Shown: positions 24,301-35,987, numbered from the stretch's first letter. The stretch: 64,000 nt of DNA from Apteryx mantelli (GCF_036417845.1 NC_090014.1:712895-776894), one strand, 5' to 3'. The notes: generated from the letters alone by a model not told the origin. Translations and numbers: made by a program.

Positions 24301-27300
24301 CTTTCCATTAAGATTTTCGATGGCAACTTTTGCATCTGCTTCGTTCTCCATGTGAACAAATGCATAGTCTGATAAAGCAGCAGACAGAGGGTTATCAGTG
24401 GGGAAGAAAACAACATTTTATTACAGGATCGAACACTTACTTAACGAGGCGCGCATCTCAGCTACTGCTTAAATGCAGCCCAGGCGCACGGTCCGCCAAG
24501 CCGCAGCCCGTCTAAGGGACTGAGGCAGCAGGCCGCGCGGCTCCGCAAAGGTCCCGCTGGCTTCACAGCCTAACGAGAACAGGAGAGAGAAACAAGCACT
24601 GCTGTCTAAACAGGCTCCTTTTGTGTCGTACCTGCCCTGTCCCGCTGCTAGGAAAAACCCAGATCCTCACAGCTCCCCAGATCTAGGTCACGCGGGGCAG
24701 TTTAAGCGCAACGATCACTGCGCTTACACCTGAAATTTCAGATAATAGTGGTGTCGACAGCCGAGACTCTCGCCAGTTGCTTGGCGAAGCTTTACGCTCC
24801 CCGCTTGTTTGGGAAGGCTGCACAACGCCTCACACAGACACCGCGCAATGAACCCTTCTGCCAGCATCACGACACCGGCATGCCGAGGCCAGCGCTTGTC
24901 CGCAGGTATGGGGCACTCCGGGGCCCTGCAGAGCCACGTGCCAGCTAAGGGCCGGCACCAGAAACCTCCGCACTCACCCCTTAATAGGGCCCAAGCTCAA
25001 GCAGAGCAACCTACAGCGCCTCGGCTCGTTTAATTTACGTGAGCAAAACAAGTGTTTTCTTATAACCCAAGCTAACTAATGCCTTGAAGCCACTGCACGT
25101 TCTCCCAGTTTGCTGTTGGAAAAGCAGGAATCACCAGGAATTTCAAGAATGAAGCGCTATTCCCAATGCAATTCACGCCCCCACCTATCGTTTCCACACT
25201 GTCCGTAAGCTCCCAGGAATCTCCCGTCAACTCGTGCACTAGAAGCACTAACATCCCAATTAAGAGGAATGATGATAAACAGGAACACAAATATCTACTA
25301 TTTTTGCTAAAATGCTAATTATGCCACAGTGGCATGAGTTCAAATTAACCCATGAGCTAACGCTGCTTTCCTTTCAGGGGGGCAAAAAAGCTTCTCCGCT
25401 TCTCCCTGGCACACGGATCTTACGGAGAAGGCCGTAGCGGTCAGAGCCAGGATGGGAAAGGGCAGCCAATCCCTGCCCGACCAGCCAACGCTCCGCGCCG
25501 TCTTCTCACACGCTGAGCTTGGAGTTGAGGATCGGCTCAGAGCACCGTCCCCAAGGCGGGCCGGTCTCGTGCTGCCTTTCAAGCCGGTCCCTGGGTGGCT
25601 CGTCCGAGCCGGCCCTTCGGCACAGGAGACGCGGGGAACTAACAACTGCCCAGCCGGCAGCAAGGCCTCGCGAGCCCCGCTCCTGCCCTCCCGCCTGGAA
25701 GCCAGAGCAGAGCGAGTCGCATACAGCTGCTGTCCTGGAGAGACACCGGCTGTTTTGTACCAAAAGGGGTGGAAAAAGCCAGCGGCTCCTCCAACGGCGG
25801 CAACTTCGGCCGGGCACCGCGGCTGGTGGGACCTGCCCCCCGCCCAGACCCGCACACGGGAGCCTCCTCCAGCCCAGCGGCCTTGGGGACTGTCCCGAGC
25901 GCGGCCGCGTCCGGAGCGCTGCCGCCTCCTGAGGACACTCTTGCCATGCCACCGCGGCCCTTGGGGCACGCAGGGCCGGGCCGGGCCACGCTCTCCGTGC
26001 TGGGAGACGGCTCCGGCCTCCTCCGTCGCAAACGGGCCTCTGTGAGCAAACGACAAGGCACAACGAAACGCGGAGAGTTTGGACCGCGGAGGAAAGGATC
26101 CTAGCGAAACCTCGCTGACACACAGCAGCCCTCTGCACGCTTGCACGGACCTTTGGGACAAAGGTATCTGCTCAAAAATCTGAGCTCTGGGAAAGAAAAA
26201 CTGGCCACGCTCCTTGCTAACCTAACTGGGGAACAGGAATGCTCACTCAGCACCAAAACACACGGATTTGCCACGTCTCTCAAGCAGGCAGAAGCAACCG
26301 AGCGTCCCGTGGAGGTACCAGCTTAAAGGGGGCACTGAAGCAAACGAAGCAACGTGCCACCGCAGTTAAGGAACGGCCAGCTCACGCTTAGCGCCCTGCG
26401 CCTCCTTCCTTGAGCCCCAGCGGGCCACGAGGCAGGCGCTTCCCTAGGACGCCAGTGCCCGGGGGCGTCGCGCAACCGGTGCCTCGAGCAGGTCTCGGAC
26501 ACACGCGCGACGCCGGCTCCTGCGGCCCACACGACGCATGGGATTCGTCAGCCGCGCAGCAAAAAGAGCGGAGGAGACGCTCTCCCAGCTCGGCTGGAGG
26601 GCAGGGGCCTCGGAGGGAAGGGCAACGCCAGCAGAAGAGCGGCCCCACGCGCAGCGGCACGCTGTCGCACTCAGCACCGGGGACCGGAGATCGTGTCGCC
26701 CGGGCAAAGGGCTCTACGACTCCAAGGGGTTCGCCCTGGGCCACTGTAGGAAGTTCCGCTCATTTTTGTCGAGTCGGAAAAGTGGAAGCCACGTCTGAGA
26801 GCTACAGAAGTGGAAGCTGGGCACAGCTGTGGTTGGAGGGGCTGCTGGGGTCTGCAGAGCTCTTTCAAAGCACTCGCGCTGGGAAGGAACGGAGGCTGAG
26901 GACCGAGAGGAATTCAATTATACCTGTCCAGAGGCCAAAAAAAAAAACAAAAAACCAACCAAACAAAACTGGCTGCAAGGAGCTGAGCAAACAAGCAGTG
27001 CAGTAAAGGGAATCATTAACAAGGCATCGAAGCAGAGAAACATCAAAAAGCGAGTCAGAAAAGACAGGAGAGAAAAGAGTTAGAAACAGGAAAGCTCCAA
27101 CCCAGAAGTCCGCTGCTCTCCTGCGCTAGGCTCTGCCGCTGGATCTGCTCCCGGGATCTGGGGTGAGAAGCAGGTTACGTCTCACAGCGCAGGACGCCAG
27201 GGCGAACCTGTGAGGCCTGCATTCGTGCCCCGGGGAACGATACCAAGGCGTAGTCTTCCCCTAGAGCCACTGCAGCTGATTAATTGAGCTGGCGCCGTTA

Positions 27301-30082
27301 ACGACAGTGGCACATGAGGTAGGAGGAGGCTGCGGCTGGAGGGAGGCTTGACCCACGCCCGCGTCAGAGCTCAGGGCTGCCCGTGGCGCTTATGGAAATG
27401 CAGGGCCTTGTAGGCGCGCGGGGAACAAGCTCCAGGCCCGCTCCGCAGTTACGCATCCTACGGGAGAGCGGTTCCCTCTGCCGTGACGAGGAGGAATGGG
27501 CAAGGGGACAGTCGAGCGGACACCGCTGCCCACAGGAGCCCTGTGGCGCTCAACGGCTTCCTGCGGGTCCTGGCTTTATCCCAGAGTCGCGTCACGACGG
27601 GTCCGGGAGATCAGAAGGTGGCGCAGGGCATAACGGGCGTTTTTGCTCTGGGGCAAGACAGGCGCCTAATTCCAGCGCCTCCCGCAGTGGCGGACTCGCG
27701 CTGCCAGGACAAGCGCACGACCCCAGGCCGCATCCCCAAACTCGGTTAGAAGAGCAGCGACACCTCTTGCGGTATCTCTTCGTCCGTGCGCAGTTACCGG
27801 GGCTCACGTACCAGAGGCCGCAGTGATCAACACTGGCACAAACGAGTGTACCCACTGACAGCTAGCTTAAGTCTACAGCCAGAAGGTCCTTTGCCTTACA
27901 CCACTCCCACTTATAGCTTTTCTGGGGCTTTTCCGAGTTTTGTTTCAGCTTGCAATACCTGGGTTCTAGGGCTGAGCAAGAGAGACAGAAAATTTCAGGC
28001 AACGCATTCACAACATTTCAGCACACTCAGATGTATCATTCGCTAAATAACGCGGCCAGTGCTAGAACTGGGTGAATACCATAATAACGTCTCAAGTTCC
28101 AGCTAAAGCGTCATAAATTTGAATGTTACTGCACCTACTGCTGCTGGTTTTGCCCCCCTTCCTCTCCACGCCAAGATCCCGTCCCTCTCCCCGGCTCCTT
28201 TCAACATTTCACAGCAGACTAAAGAGCCGGAGAGAGCACGCTTGCCGAAGACGCCGCCGCGTAGGTGCTACGCTAATCGACAGCCCCGCAGCTGCTACGG
28301 TTCTTGAAAAGCTCCTGCCCTTACGTCCACATATCTTGTGCTGGCAGCTTAACAGGGACTCCTTCCCCATCTGGCCCAAACCCCACCTGCTCTGCCCGGC
28401 TCCTAGCAGCTCGGTGTCTCTTCCCGCTACAGCCTTTAAGCGGCCGCTGCCCCTCCGTCCCCCTTTGGAGGCTGTCAGGGATCCCACAAACCAAACACAG
28501 ACTGAAGCAACGCTAGAGGCACCACTTAGGTGCCGTTTCTTAATGGTAATGGACTCCACGGGGAAAGTCTGCTCCTGGTGGGGCAGGATGGATCGGAAAG
28601 GAGCCTTTGAGACTAACCTGGGACGAGAGAGCAGAGGTAACAAAATCATCTACCCACAAGGAGTTTGGAGCTGACAGAGACGTCCACCCGCATAAGAAAC
28701 CCGTACCTCAAGGGGCTGCCACACCTCGCATCTCCAGTTAGGGAGAGGCTCTGTGCCACGGGGAACGACACAGAGGCGGCAGCTATTCCGCATCAAGGTT
28801 AGGGGAACAGAGAGCTATCCCAGCACGGAGCAGTTCGTGCCGATAACTCTGTACTCCCTAACTAAACCGTGCTGACAAGGTCCTCGATGCAGATCAGAGA
28901 GACCCCTTAGGAACTTTTCCAGCACATGTAAGAGTTTTACAAGCGCTTCAAAACTGCCGCTCCAGCGGACGGGGGGGCGGCTGGCTGTGAAGCGGTCTCC
29001 ACCGCCACGCTCGTGCTAGAGCGGACGTGGAGGGGCACGGGACCCCGGCAGGGCCGCAGGAGGCAGTCGCGGCAGGGCGAAGGGGAGGCACCGCGCATCA
29101 GAAAGAGGGGGCAAACTATGGGAGGACGCAGAGCTCCAAGCAGCACGCGTGGGCGGTGGGTTATCCCTGTCCGAACCGGATCGGGGCTGGCGGGATGACG
29201 ATGAGACCTGCGGCCTAATAGCAAAAGCTGGAGAGAACGCATCGCCGGTTAGACAGGGGGGTGGGAGGTGGTGGGTTTGAGCGGGGCGGACGGCAGGCAC
29301 CAGCTTCGGGGCCTAGGAGAGGGAGCAGCGCCGGGACCCACGGTCCTAGGCAGTGCGCGGGGGCGCCGCCGGATCAGACAGGAAGGGAAGGCACAAACAT
29401 CCCCTTCCAGCTAAACGGAAAACGGGTCATCCCGAGCCCAAACCGGGGGACAGAACGGCTCCGAGGACGGAAGTTCGCAACCAACCGGCCGGGGCCATGG
29501 CGGGAAGCACCTAAGGGACGGAGAGAGGCACGGGGCACCCGGCGAGGGCTCTGGGGACGAACCCCCCCCGCTTGGGGGGCGGTTGTTAAAGGTAGCAAGG
29601 GGGGCGCGAGCCCCCGCCCGCACCGCGGCGAGGCTGCAGAGGGCGATACGGCGGGAGAGGAGGGCGGGGGGGAGGCAAACACGCTGCGTTAAAGGGCGGG
29701 GGAGAGCGGCCCGGGCCGTGGCGGCGGGTCGGGTACCTTTGACCACGTCGCACTCGACGACGGTGCCGTACTGCTGGAAGAGCGAGCGGAGCTCGCCGCT
29801 GGTGCAGGCGGCCGAGACGTTGCCGACGAAGATCTTGCACGTGTTGGTGGGCCGAGGCCGGGAGGGCTCGACCACGATGCGGCGGCCGTGCAGCTGGTGG
29901 CCGTTGAGCTGGGTGATGGCGCGGGCGGCCGCCGCCTCATCCCGCAGGTGCACGAAGGCGAACTGCTTCATGAGGGCGACGCCGAGCACGGGCCCGGCGA
30001 CGCCGGCGAACAACTCGCTCAGCTCCTCCGCCGTGGCCTCCTCGGGCACGTTGCCCACGAAGAGCTTTATGCCGGGACGCAT
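21369..30082 (-). CDS. RBM14: RNA-binding protein 14 (RBM14, CoAA/PSP2 family)
   Basis: Nuclear coactivator and paraspeckle protein. Three coding exons on the - strand: 30082-29737, 24368-22730 and 21576-21369. They total 2193 nt (730 residues; human about 669). Exon 1 has RRM1 ([12 protein letters not shown]) and most of RRM2 ([13 protein letters not shown]), breaking at VVK|DYAFVH. Exon 2 completes RRM2 and holds the prion-like Tyr/Gln region, with repeated [11 protein letters not shown] and about thirty SYGAQ-type units, plus [12 protein letters not shown] near its start and [11 protein letters not shown] near its end. Exon 3 encodes the conserved tail [14 protein letters not shown] to SYQRRL. 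Both introns have GT/AG on the - strand and preserve frame. The longer size comes from the SYGAQ region. The opposite strand is also open through exon 2 because of the codon pattern, and is not a gene. Confidence 0.95.
24369..29736 (-). other. Intron 1 of RBM14
   Basis: A 5.4-kb intron, the largest non-repetitive stretch in the window. Several open frames of 60-270 codons occur on both strands, but none has a recognised domain, and they overlap each other antisense. No exon, tRNA or snoRNA could be supported. Confidence 0.6.
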
Positions 30083-30114
30083 GGCGGCGAGCGGGAACGC
30101 GGCACCGCGGCGCC

Positions 30115-30470
30115 CTCACAAAATGGCGACGGCACCGCCTCAGCGCGGAGGGGAGCGGCGGCCGCGCACTGCGCCTGCGCGCCGCCCGCCCCGCCCACCG
30201 CGCGCGCCGCCCCCCCACGGCGCCTGCGCGCCGCCCGCCCCCCCGCCCCCGCCGCGCCTGCGCGCCGCCCGCCCGCCTCACTGCGCCGGCGCGGGACCCT
30301 CCCGCCGGCTCCACTGCGCCTGCGCGCCCCTTCGCCCCGCCCCCTCCCCTCGCGCTCCCGCGGCGCTTAGCAACGCCCCCATCACCCGCCCTCCCCCCCA
30401 CCACCACCTCCACCAAGGCGCGTAACGGTCCTAACGGCCGCCCCGCGGCAGCGCGCATGCGCCAGCGCCC
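30115..30470 (-). promoter_or_regulatory. RBM14 promoter CpG island with YY1- and NRF1-type motifs
   Basis: On the - strand, CGCCATTTTGTGAGG lies just upstream of the RBM14 start (about 30115-30130), a YY1-type element. Between 30168 and 30330 'actgcgcctgcgcgcc' recurs several times, and a perfect NRF1-like palindrome GCGCATGCGC is at 30453-30462. A further 'ccattttgtgg' on the - strand lies near 30480. The binding factors are inferred from consensus. Confidence 0.6.
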
Positions 30471-30668
30471 TCCCGCGCCACAAAATGGAGCCCGCCGAGG
30501 CCACGCCTACTCTTAAAGGGGCCGCGGGACATTTCTTCCGCTGGGTAAACGTACAGCGCCGAGCGCACACACCTTTGCTCAGCGCCAAGCACTCACAAAC
30601 CCCCATCCCGCGCCACGCCGAGCCCAAGCCCCCAAGAAAGACAGGCGGAGGAGGGAGCGGACGGAGGT

Positions 30669-30674
30669 TTTATT
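30669..30674 (-). terminator. Polyadenylation signal of CCS
   Basis: TTTATT on + is AATAAA on -, 35 bp beyond the CCS stop. The CCS 3' UTR is therefore very short. CCS ends only about 0.5 kb upstream of the RBM14 promoter, in tandem. Confidence 0.75.
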
Positions 30675-30708
30675 GTCAGCCCGGGCGCAGCAGCGGGCGC
30701 GGGCGCTC

Positions 30709-32769
30709 CTAGAGGTGTGGGGCCGGCTGCCCCGGGGGCCGCTCCCGGTCCCGCTCGTCCCAGAGCGTCAGCCCGTCGCAGGTGCAGATGCGCTTGGGGT
30801 TCTCGAAGAGCCCGGCCGCCCGGGCCACCACGCCGCAGGCCAGCCTGCGGGGGGGGGAACGGGTGAGCAGCGCCCGCCCCACGGCCGCCCCTTCCCCGCT
30901 GCCGCCCCTCACCTACCTGGGCCCCGAGTTGCCCGTGAGCCCGGAGAGCGGGTGCGAGCCCCGGCCCAGGTCGTCCTCGCCCGCGTCCACCACCACCGAG
31001 CGCCCGATGATGTCCCAGACCTGGGGGCAGAGGCGGCGCCGAGGGGCTCAGCGCCCTCCATGGGGCCCGCACCCGCCCCGCGGCCCCCCCCCCCGCGGCC
31101 CCCTGGCCCCGTCCCGAAGTCCCCCAGCCTCACCTTCAGGCGCGAGTCCTCCAGGCGGAAGGCGGCTCTGCCCATGGCGTCGGCCCAGATGTTGCCCAGG
31201 TCCCCGACGTGCTGCAGGGGGTGGTGGTGGGGGGGGTCACGGCCACGGCCACGGCTCCGTAGGGGGGTCACAGCCATGTCCCCATCCCCACGGGTGGCGG
31301 GGGGGGTCAGGGACATGTCCCCGTCCCCATGGGGGAGTCATGACCATGTCCCCATCCCCACGGGTGGCAGGGGGGGTCACGGCGATGTCCCCATCCCCAT
31401 GGGGGGGTCAAGGACATGTCCCCATCCCCGTGGATGGCGGGGGGGGTCAGGGCCATGTCCCCATCCCCATGGAGGGGGTCACAGCCATGTCCCCGTCCCC
31501 ACGGTTGGCAGGGGGGGTCAGAGTCATGTCCCCGCTGCCCCCCGGGGCCCAACTCACCCGGTGCTCATCCTGGGGTCCGCCGTGGCGCTCCCCGTCGGGG
31601 TTGAAATGGTCCCCGCAGCTGTCGGGAAGAGGGGGGGACGGGACACGGTGTGGGGGGGTAGAGGCGCGCCCCGGACGCCCGGGCCCCCCCCATTACCTGT
31701 CGCAGGCGTCAGAGAGGTCGCCGAACTCGTGGACGTGGAGCCCGTGGGGCCCCGGCTGGAGCCCATCAACGGTTCCCTCCACCAGGCAGCGCTCGGGGGA
31801 GACCTGCACGAAGCGCAGCAGCCCCCGCACCGCCCCGGGGCCCCGCAGCGCCGCCACCGCCGCCGCCACCGCTGGGCCCTGGCGTCCGGGGCTGCTGGGG
31901 CCGCCCATGCCCCGCAGCACCGCCCGGCGCCCCGAGGCCTCCAGCTGCTCCCGCACCTGCTCAGCCGCTACGCTGGCCTCCACCAGCACCGTCTGCGAGT
32001 CCAGGCGGACGTCGAGCACCCGCACGCCTGCCAGAGAGCGGAGGTGGCGGCGGGGGGACGGGGATGGGGACAAGACAGGATGGGGATGCAGACAGGACAG
32101 GGATAGGGAAAGGGACAGGACAAGGTACAGGGATGGGGATGGTCCAGGGATGGGGATGAGGATGGGATGGGGACAGGGACGGGAATGGAGATGGGGACAG
32201 GGATGGGGACAGGGACAGCGCTCACCTGCCAGCCCCTGCAGCGCCTCCCGCACAGCCTCCACGCAGCTCTCGCAGGTCATCTGCACCGAGAACTCCAGCT
32301 GCGAGAGGGGACGCGGGTGAGACAGGCAGGGGCTGCGCCCCGAAACCCCACAGGTGGGGGGCTGCACCCCAAACCCCCCCAGCATGGAGCCCTGCACCCC
32401 CAAAATCCCTCTGCAAGGATCCCTGCACCCCCTAACGCCCCTGCACGGGGTCCTGCACCCCCAAACCCCCCTGCATGGAGCCCTGCACCCCCAAAACCCC
32501 CCTGCATGGAGCCCTGCACCCCCAAAATCCCTCTTCAAGGATCCCTGCACCCCCCAAATCCCCCTGCATGAAGAACCGCACCCCCAAACCCCCCTGCATG
32601 GAGCCCCGCATCCCCAACTCCCCCCCTGAACGGGGCCCTGCGCTCCCAACTCCCCCCCTGAACGGGGCCCTGCGCCCCCAGCCCCCGTTCCGACCCCCTC
32701 CCCGTGCCCGCCGCGGCCCGCGGCGCCCCTCACCCGGCAGCTGGTCGCGGCCGGGCCCGGCTCCGCCAT
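30709..32769 (-). CDS. CCS: Copper chaperone for superoxide dismutase (CCS)
   Basis: Delivers copper to SOD1 and forms its disulfide. Seven exons on the - strand: 32769-32734, 32298-32226, 32027-31697, 31618-31558, 31211-31134, 31020-30917 and 30844-30709. They total 819 nt (272 residues; human 274), with all introns GT/AG and in frame. Domain 1 carries the copper motif MTCESC (exon 2). Domain 2 is SOD-like, with HVHEFGDL, CGDHFNPDG, HGGPQDEH and HVGDLGNI, and the VVVDAGEDDLGRG loop; the equivalent of SOD1 His120 is Asp, as in other CCS proteins. Domain 3 keeps the CxC copper site (CTCDGLTLWDERD). All metal-transfer motifs are intact. It shares a divergent promoter region with CCDC87, as in human. 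Confidence 0.95.
31212..31557 (-). repeat. Minisatellite in CCS intron 4
   Basis: Units of about 45-60 bp with 'catgtccccatcccca' and 'gggggggtca' fill the intron between exons 4 and 5. Confidence 0.8.
32041..32225 (-). repeat. Simple repeat in CCS intron 2
   Basis: Irregular 'ggggatggggacagggac' units on the + strand, close in composition to the repeats in ZNRD2 and EHBP1L1 introns. Confidence 0.75.
32340..32690 (-). repeat. Minisatellite in CCS intron 1
   Basis: About eleven units of 30-32 bp built on 'ccctgcatggagccctgcac' with 'ccccaaaacccc'. It occupies most of the intron after the 12-codon first exon. Confidence 0.85.
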
Positions 32770-33457
32770 GGCCGCGGCCTTCTCCCCCGGCGCGCACCCC
32801 GGAACCGCTGCGCGAGGCCTCACGGCGCGGCCGGACTCCCGCGGCGACGGACCGGAAGCGCCGCCACACGGCTGCCGTACCGCCCCAGGCCACTTCCGGC
32901 GTGCCGTCGCCATGGAAACGGCGGGGCGCCGCCGGGGCCGGGGCGTGCGGGGCTTGGTGCGGGGGGGCCCATTGACAGGGGATTTGGGGGGATTCGGGGG
33001 GTTTTCGGGGTCCTGAGGGGGTTGGGGGTCTTGAGGGAGCGTTTGGGGGCTAGTTTGGGGAGGTTTCAAGGGTATTTTGAGGGTATTGGGGGTCTTGAGG
33101 GGGTTGGGAGATTTGGGGGAGCATTTAGGAGGTTTGGGGGTCTCGAGGGAGTGTTTTTGGGGGGTGTTTGGGGGTCCTGAGGGGGTGTTTTGGGGGGTGC
33201 TTGGGGGTATTTGGGGGTCTCGAGGGGGTTGAGCGATTTGGGGGAGTATTCAGGTGGTTCAGGGGTCTTGAGGGGGTGTTTGGGGGCGTTGCAAAGGGGG
33301 GGCAGGGGTGGATCTGGGAGCCCTGATTTAAGGGGGAGATTCAGGGGTGCCCGTTGCGGAGGGGGGGGGAGTTGAGGGCCCCCATTGCGAGGGTGATTTT
33401 GGGGCGGTTCAGGACAATTCGGGGCGTTCCGCTCCAGGCCCCGCCGCCGGCCCAGCC
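32770..33457. promoter_or_regulatory. Divergent promoter region between CCS and CCDC87
   Basis: The two start codons are 688 bp apart, head-to-head. The CCS side (32770-32960) is a CpG-rich island with 'acttccgg' ETS-like sequence near 32890. From about 32980 to 33400 there is a G/T minisatellite with units like 'ttgggggtcttgaggggg'. A shared promoter is inferred from the arrangement. Confidence 0.55.
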
Positions 33458-35809
33458 ATGGCCCAGGCCTCCGGGGCCGAGGCGGCGGGAGGAGGCACCC
33501 GGCGGCCGGAGGAGCCCGGCTGCCCCGGCCCCACGTCGCTGCCAGCGCTGACCCCGCTGCTGGAGCAGCACCTGGCACCAGCCCGGCAGCCCGAGGAGCC
33601 GCGCGTCCGGCGGGCGTTCTGGGAGATCATTCTGGCCGCCACCACACGCGCCTGGGAGGCGGCCAGTGGCAACCCGCACGACCCGGCCCGCGGCGGGGAG
33701 ATTCGCCAGCGCTTGCTGTCCTACCTGGTGCTGGCGTCCGAGTGGCTCTTCCTGCACTACCTGCGGCTCATGAGGAGCAGCCGGAGAAGGGGCATCTTCT
33801 CCGAGCAGGCCAACCTCACCCGCTTCTGCGCCCAGCTGGCCCTCGACTGCGCTGCCTACTTTGACGTGGCTGCCGTCCGGCGCCAGCTCGTCGCGGAGAT
33901 GAGATCCCCTGTGGCCCGCGGCCTCCAGAGTTCCAAGAGCGGCCGCGGGGCCGCGCGGGGCTGCCGGCTCGGCGTCACCGTTGGCCACCTGCTCCGGCTC
34001 ACGCGGCCGCCGGCCCCCTCCTCCCAGGAGAAGCTCGCGATGGACATCAGGGAGCTGGAGAGCATCCCGTCCCCAGACCTCAGCCGCGTCCCCCGCTGGC
34101 TTTCCGGCGGGAGGACGCGCTTCCCGCTGTCTGCCCTCCGGGAGCTGCGCTGCGAGGCGATCCGCACTCCCTGCCCGCAGCCCTCCGGCACCGACAGCCG
34201 CCCCGGTGCCGAGTGGCCCAAGGCCGGTTCCCGTTCATTGCCGGACCTGAGAGAGGGGCGACGGCTCCTGGATGAGCTGGGGCTGCCCCGGCCCCCTCGG
34301 CGCCTCTCCCCGGTGGTGCTGGCTCGCAGCAGGGAGCCAGAAGAGGCCAGGAGCCGCCCGGCCGCCCTGGCCGTGGCGGAGGATCTGCGCCGGCTGACGC
34401 AGCGGGCGGCCGGGCGGGAGCTGAGCGAGGACCCACGACTGCCGCCCCTCCTTGCCGTGCTCACGCGCCGCAGCTGGGACGACGCTCGGCTCCGGCGCCT
34501 CCGGGAGCAGCTCCGGCAGGAGGAGCTGGCCCCGACGCTGCAGCCCATGTGCCCACGGCCCCCCGCCATGCCGTGGCCCGGCCCAAGAGCGAAGGTGGCC
34601 ACACTGCAGGTGCCCGTCCGGGCCTTCATGGACGCGGTGACGCTGCGGGGCTTCCCGCCGCTGTGCAGCGACCTCCTGGGGGACCCACACGCGGCCTTGG
34701 CGGACGCCCTGGATGCCGGGCTCTGCCCGGGGAGGGAGGTGCGGGAGGTCTACGCGGAGCTGGCAAAGAACCTCCCCAGCGAGCGGCTGCGCTTCGACCG
34801 CGAGCCCCTGGTGCAGCCCTCGGCCACGGACCAGGATCTCTGCCGCAGCTCGACCTCGGCGACGCTGCCCGAGGCGCGGCGGGAGCTGGTGATCAACGCC
34901 GAGCTGAGCAAAACGCTGCCGGTGGCGCAGCGCAGCTCCGAGGCGCCCACTGCCCCCGCGCTGGCCCCCAGGAACGTGCCCTGGAAGCAGAGAGGCTCCT
35001 GGCACCGGTGGTGGAAAACCGCCTTCGGCTTCGACGACTACCTGAAGTTCGTCTCCACCACGGAGACCGACTACCTGCACGTGATATTCCACCTGTGCAG
35101 CCGAGCCGGCGAGGAGGAGGAGGAGGAGCTGGCGGTCTGCCGGGAGCAGGAGCAGAGGGAGAGGGAGCCGACGCCGCAGGCAGCGGAGCAGCGAGCCCCG
35201 CGGGGCGGCTCCGGCGCGGAGCGCTTCGTGCCGGGGCTGTGGAAACCGGAGGAGCCGGGGCCGCCCGAGGAGACGAGGGCGCTGCAGAAGCGCCTGGAGC
35301 GGCTCTGGGCCGTGCTGCACGTCTCCGGCCGGGAGAAGCTCGCCATGGCCGTCAAGTACAGCTGCGGCGCGGGCTACGCGCGCCTCCCCGCCGCGCTGGA
35401 CGCCTGGGAGGCGGCCGCCAGCCGCATCCAGGAGCGCGAGCTCCTGCTGGCTCGCCTGGAGGCGCTGGAAGAAAACGCCTCCGACCCCAACCGCTTCTTT
35501 GAGAGGAAGCCGGGATCTGGCCGGAGCCGGGCCGGGGAGGCGCGGGCCAGGAGGCGCCTGCACGCCGCCATCGCCCGCCGCGACACCGCGCTCTCCGCTG
35601 CCCTGTGGACGATCGGGGCCACGTTCGGCGACACGGTGACCTTCAAGGGCCGCCCCTACCTGGAGAAGATGCGCTGGGACAAGGTGGAGATGCTCTACTG
35701 GCTGCAGCAGCGGCGCCGCGCCGGGCTGCTGGGTGCCGAGCAGGCGGGGGGGCTTCCTCCGCTGGGCGGCCGGGCGCCCGCCGGCCTAGCGGGAGGCTCC
35801 CGGCGCTAA
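33458..35809 (+). CDS. CCDC87: Coiled-coil domain-containing protein 87 (CCDC87), intronless
   Basis: Testis/sperm-associated protein of poorly known mechanism. A single uninterrupted exon of 784 codons including the stop (783 residues; human about 849). The start at 33458 (gccATGg context) is chosen because upstream in-frame sequence is repeat-derived. Family landmarks are FWEIILAATTRAWE near residue 50, LLSYLVLASEWLFLHYL near 90, 'SLPDLREGRRLLDELGLP' near 260, KTAFGFDDYLKFVSTTETD near 520, NRFFERKPG near 680, and the strongly conserved VTFKGRPYLEKM and WDKVEMLYWLQQ near the C-terminus. The intronless structure and head-to-head position with CCS match the mammalian gene. Predicted charged helical segments lie in the C-terminal third. 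Confidence 0.93.
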   Translation: MAQASGAEAAGGGTRRPEEPGCPGPTSLPALTPLLEQHLAPARQPEEPRVRRAFWEIILAATTRAWEAASGNPHDPARGGEIRQRLLSYLVLASEWLFLHYLRLMRSSRRRGIFSEQANLTRFCAQLALDCAAYFDVAAVRRQLVAEMRSPVARGLQSSKSGRGAARGCRLGVTVGHLLRLTRPPAPSSQEKLAMDIRELESIPSPDLSRVPRWLSGGRTRFPLSALRELRCEAIRTPCPQPSGTDSRPGAEWPKAGSRSLPDLREGRRLLDELGLPRPPRRLSPVVLARSREPEEARSRPAALAVAEDLRRLTQRAAGRELSEDPRLPPLLAVLTRRSWDDARLRRLREQLRQEELAPTLQPMCPRPPAMPWPGPRAKVATLQVPVRAFMDAVTLRGFPPLCSDLLGDPHAALADALDAGLCPGREVREVYAELAKNLPSERLRFDREPLVQPSATDQDLCRSSTSATLPEARRELVINAELSKTLPVAQRSSEAPTAPALAPRNVPWKQRGSWHRWWKTAFGFDDYLKFVSTTETDYLHVIFHLCSRAGEEEEEELAVCREQEQREREPTPQAAEQRAPRGGSGAERFVPGLWKPEEPGPPEETRALQKRLERLWAVLHVSGREKLAMAVKYSCGAGYARLPAALDAWEAAASRIQERELLLARLEALEENASDPNRFFERKPGSGRSRAGEARARRRLHAAIARRDTALSAALWTIGATFGDTVTFKGRPYLEKMRWDKVEMLYWLQQRRRAGLLGAEQAGGLPPLGGRAPAGLAGGSRR

Positions 35810-35867
35810 GTCGAGCCCGGCGGACGTTGGAGCGTCGGGAGAGGGTGCGGAAGTGCCGAAAACGGTC

Positions 35868-35873
35868 AATAAA
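35868..35873 (+). terminator. Polyadenylation signal of CCDC87
   Basis: AATAAA 58 bp after the CCDC87 stop. It lies about 115 bp from the opposing signal of the HARBI1-like gene. Confidence 0.75.
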
Positions 35874-35987
35874 GCCGCGGGAGAGGGATGGCGCAGGGGT
35901 TTCCCTGCTGGGGTGACCCGGCAGCCCTGAGCGCACTTCCCGCTCCCGTCCCAGCAGCAGCCCAGATGCCTCTACTAGAAAAATATG

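Noticed and set aside
22867-24372. Open frames of 450-500 codons on the + strand opposite RBM14 exon 2
   Set aside because: They are the antisense of the SYGAQ codon repeats; the product is a low-complexity Gly/Arg repeat with no domain or splice context.
25261-25330. Possible C/D-box snoRNA in RBM14 intron 1 (an 'atgatgata' C-box-like motif)
   Set aside because: No matching D box or terminal stem at a suitable distance.
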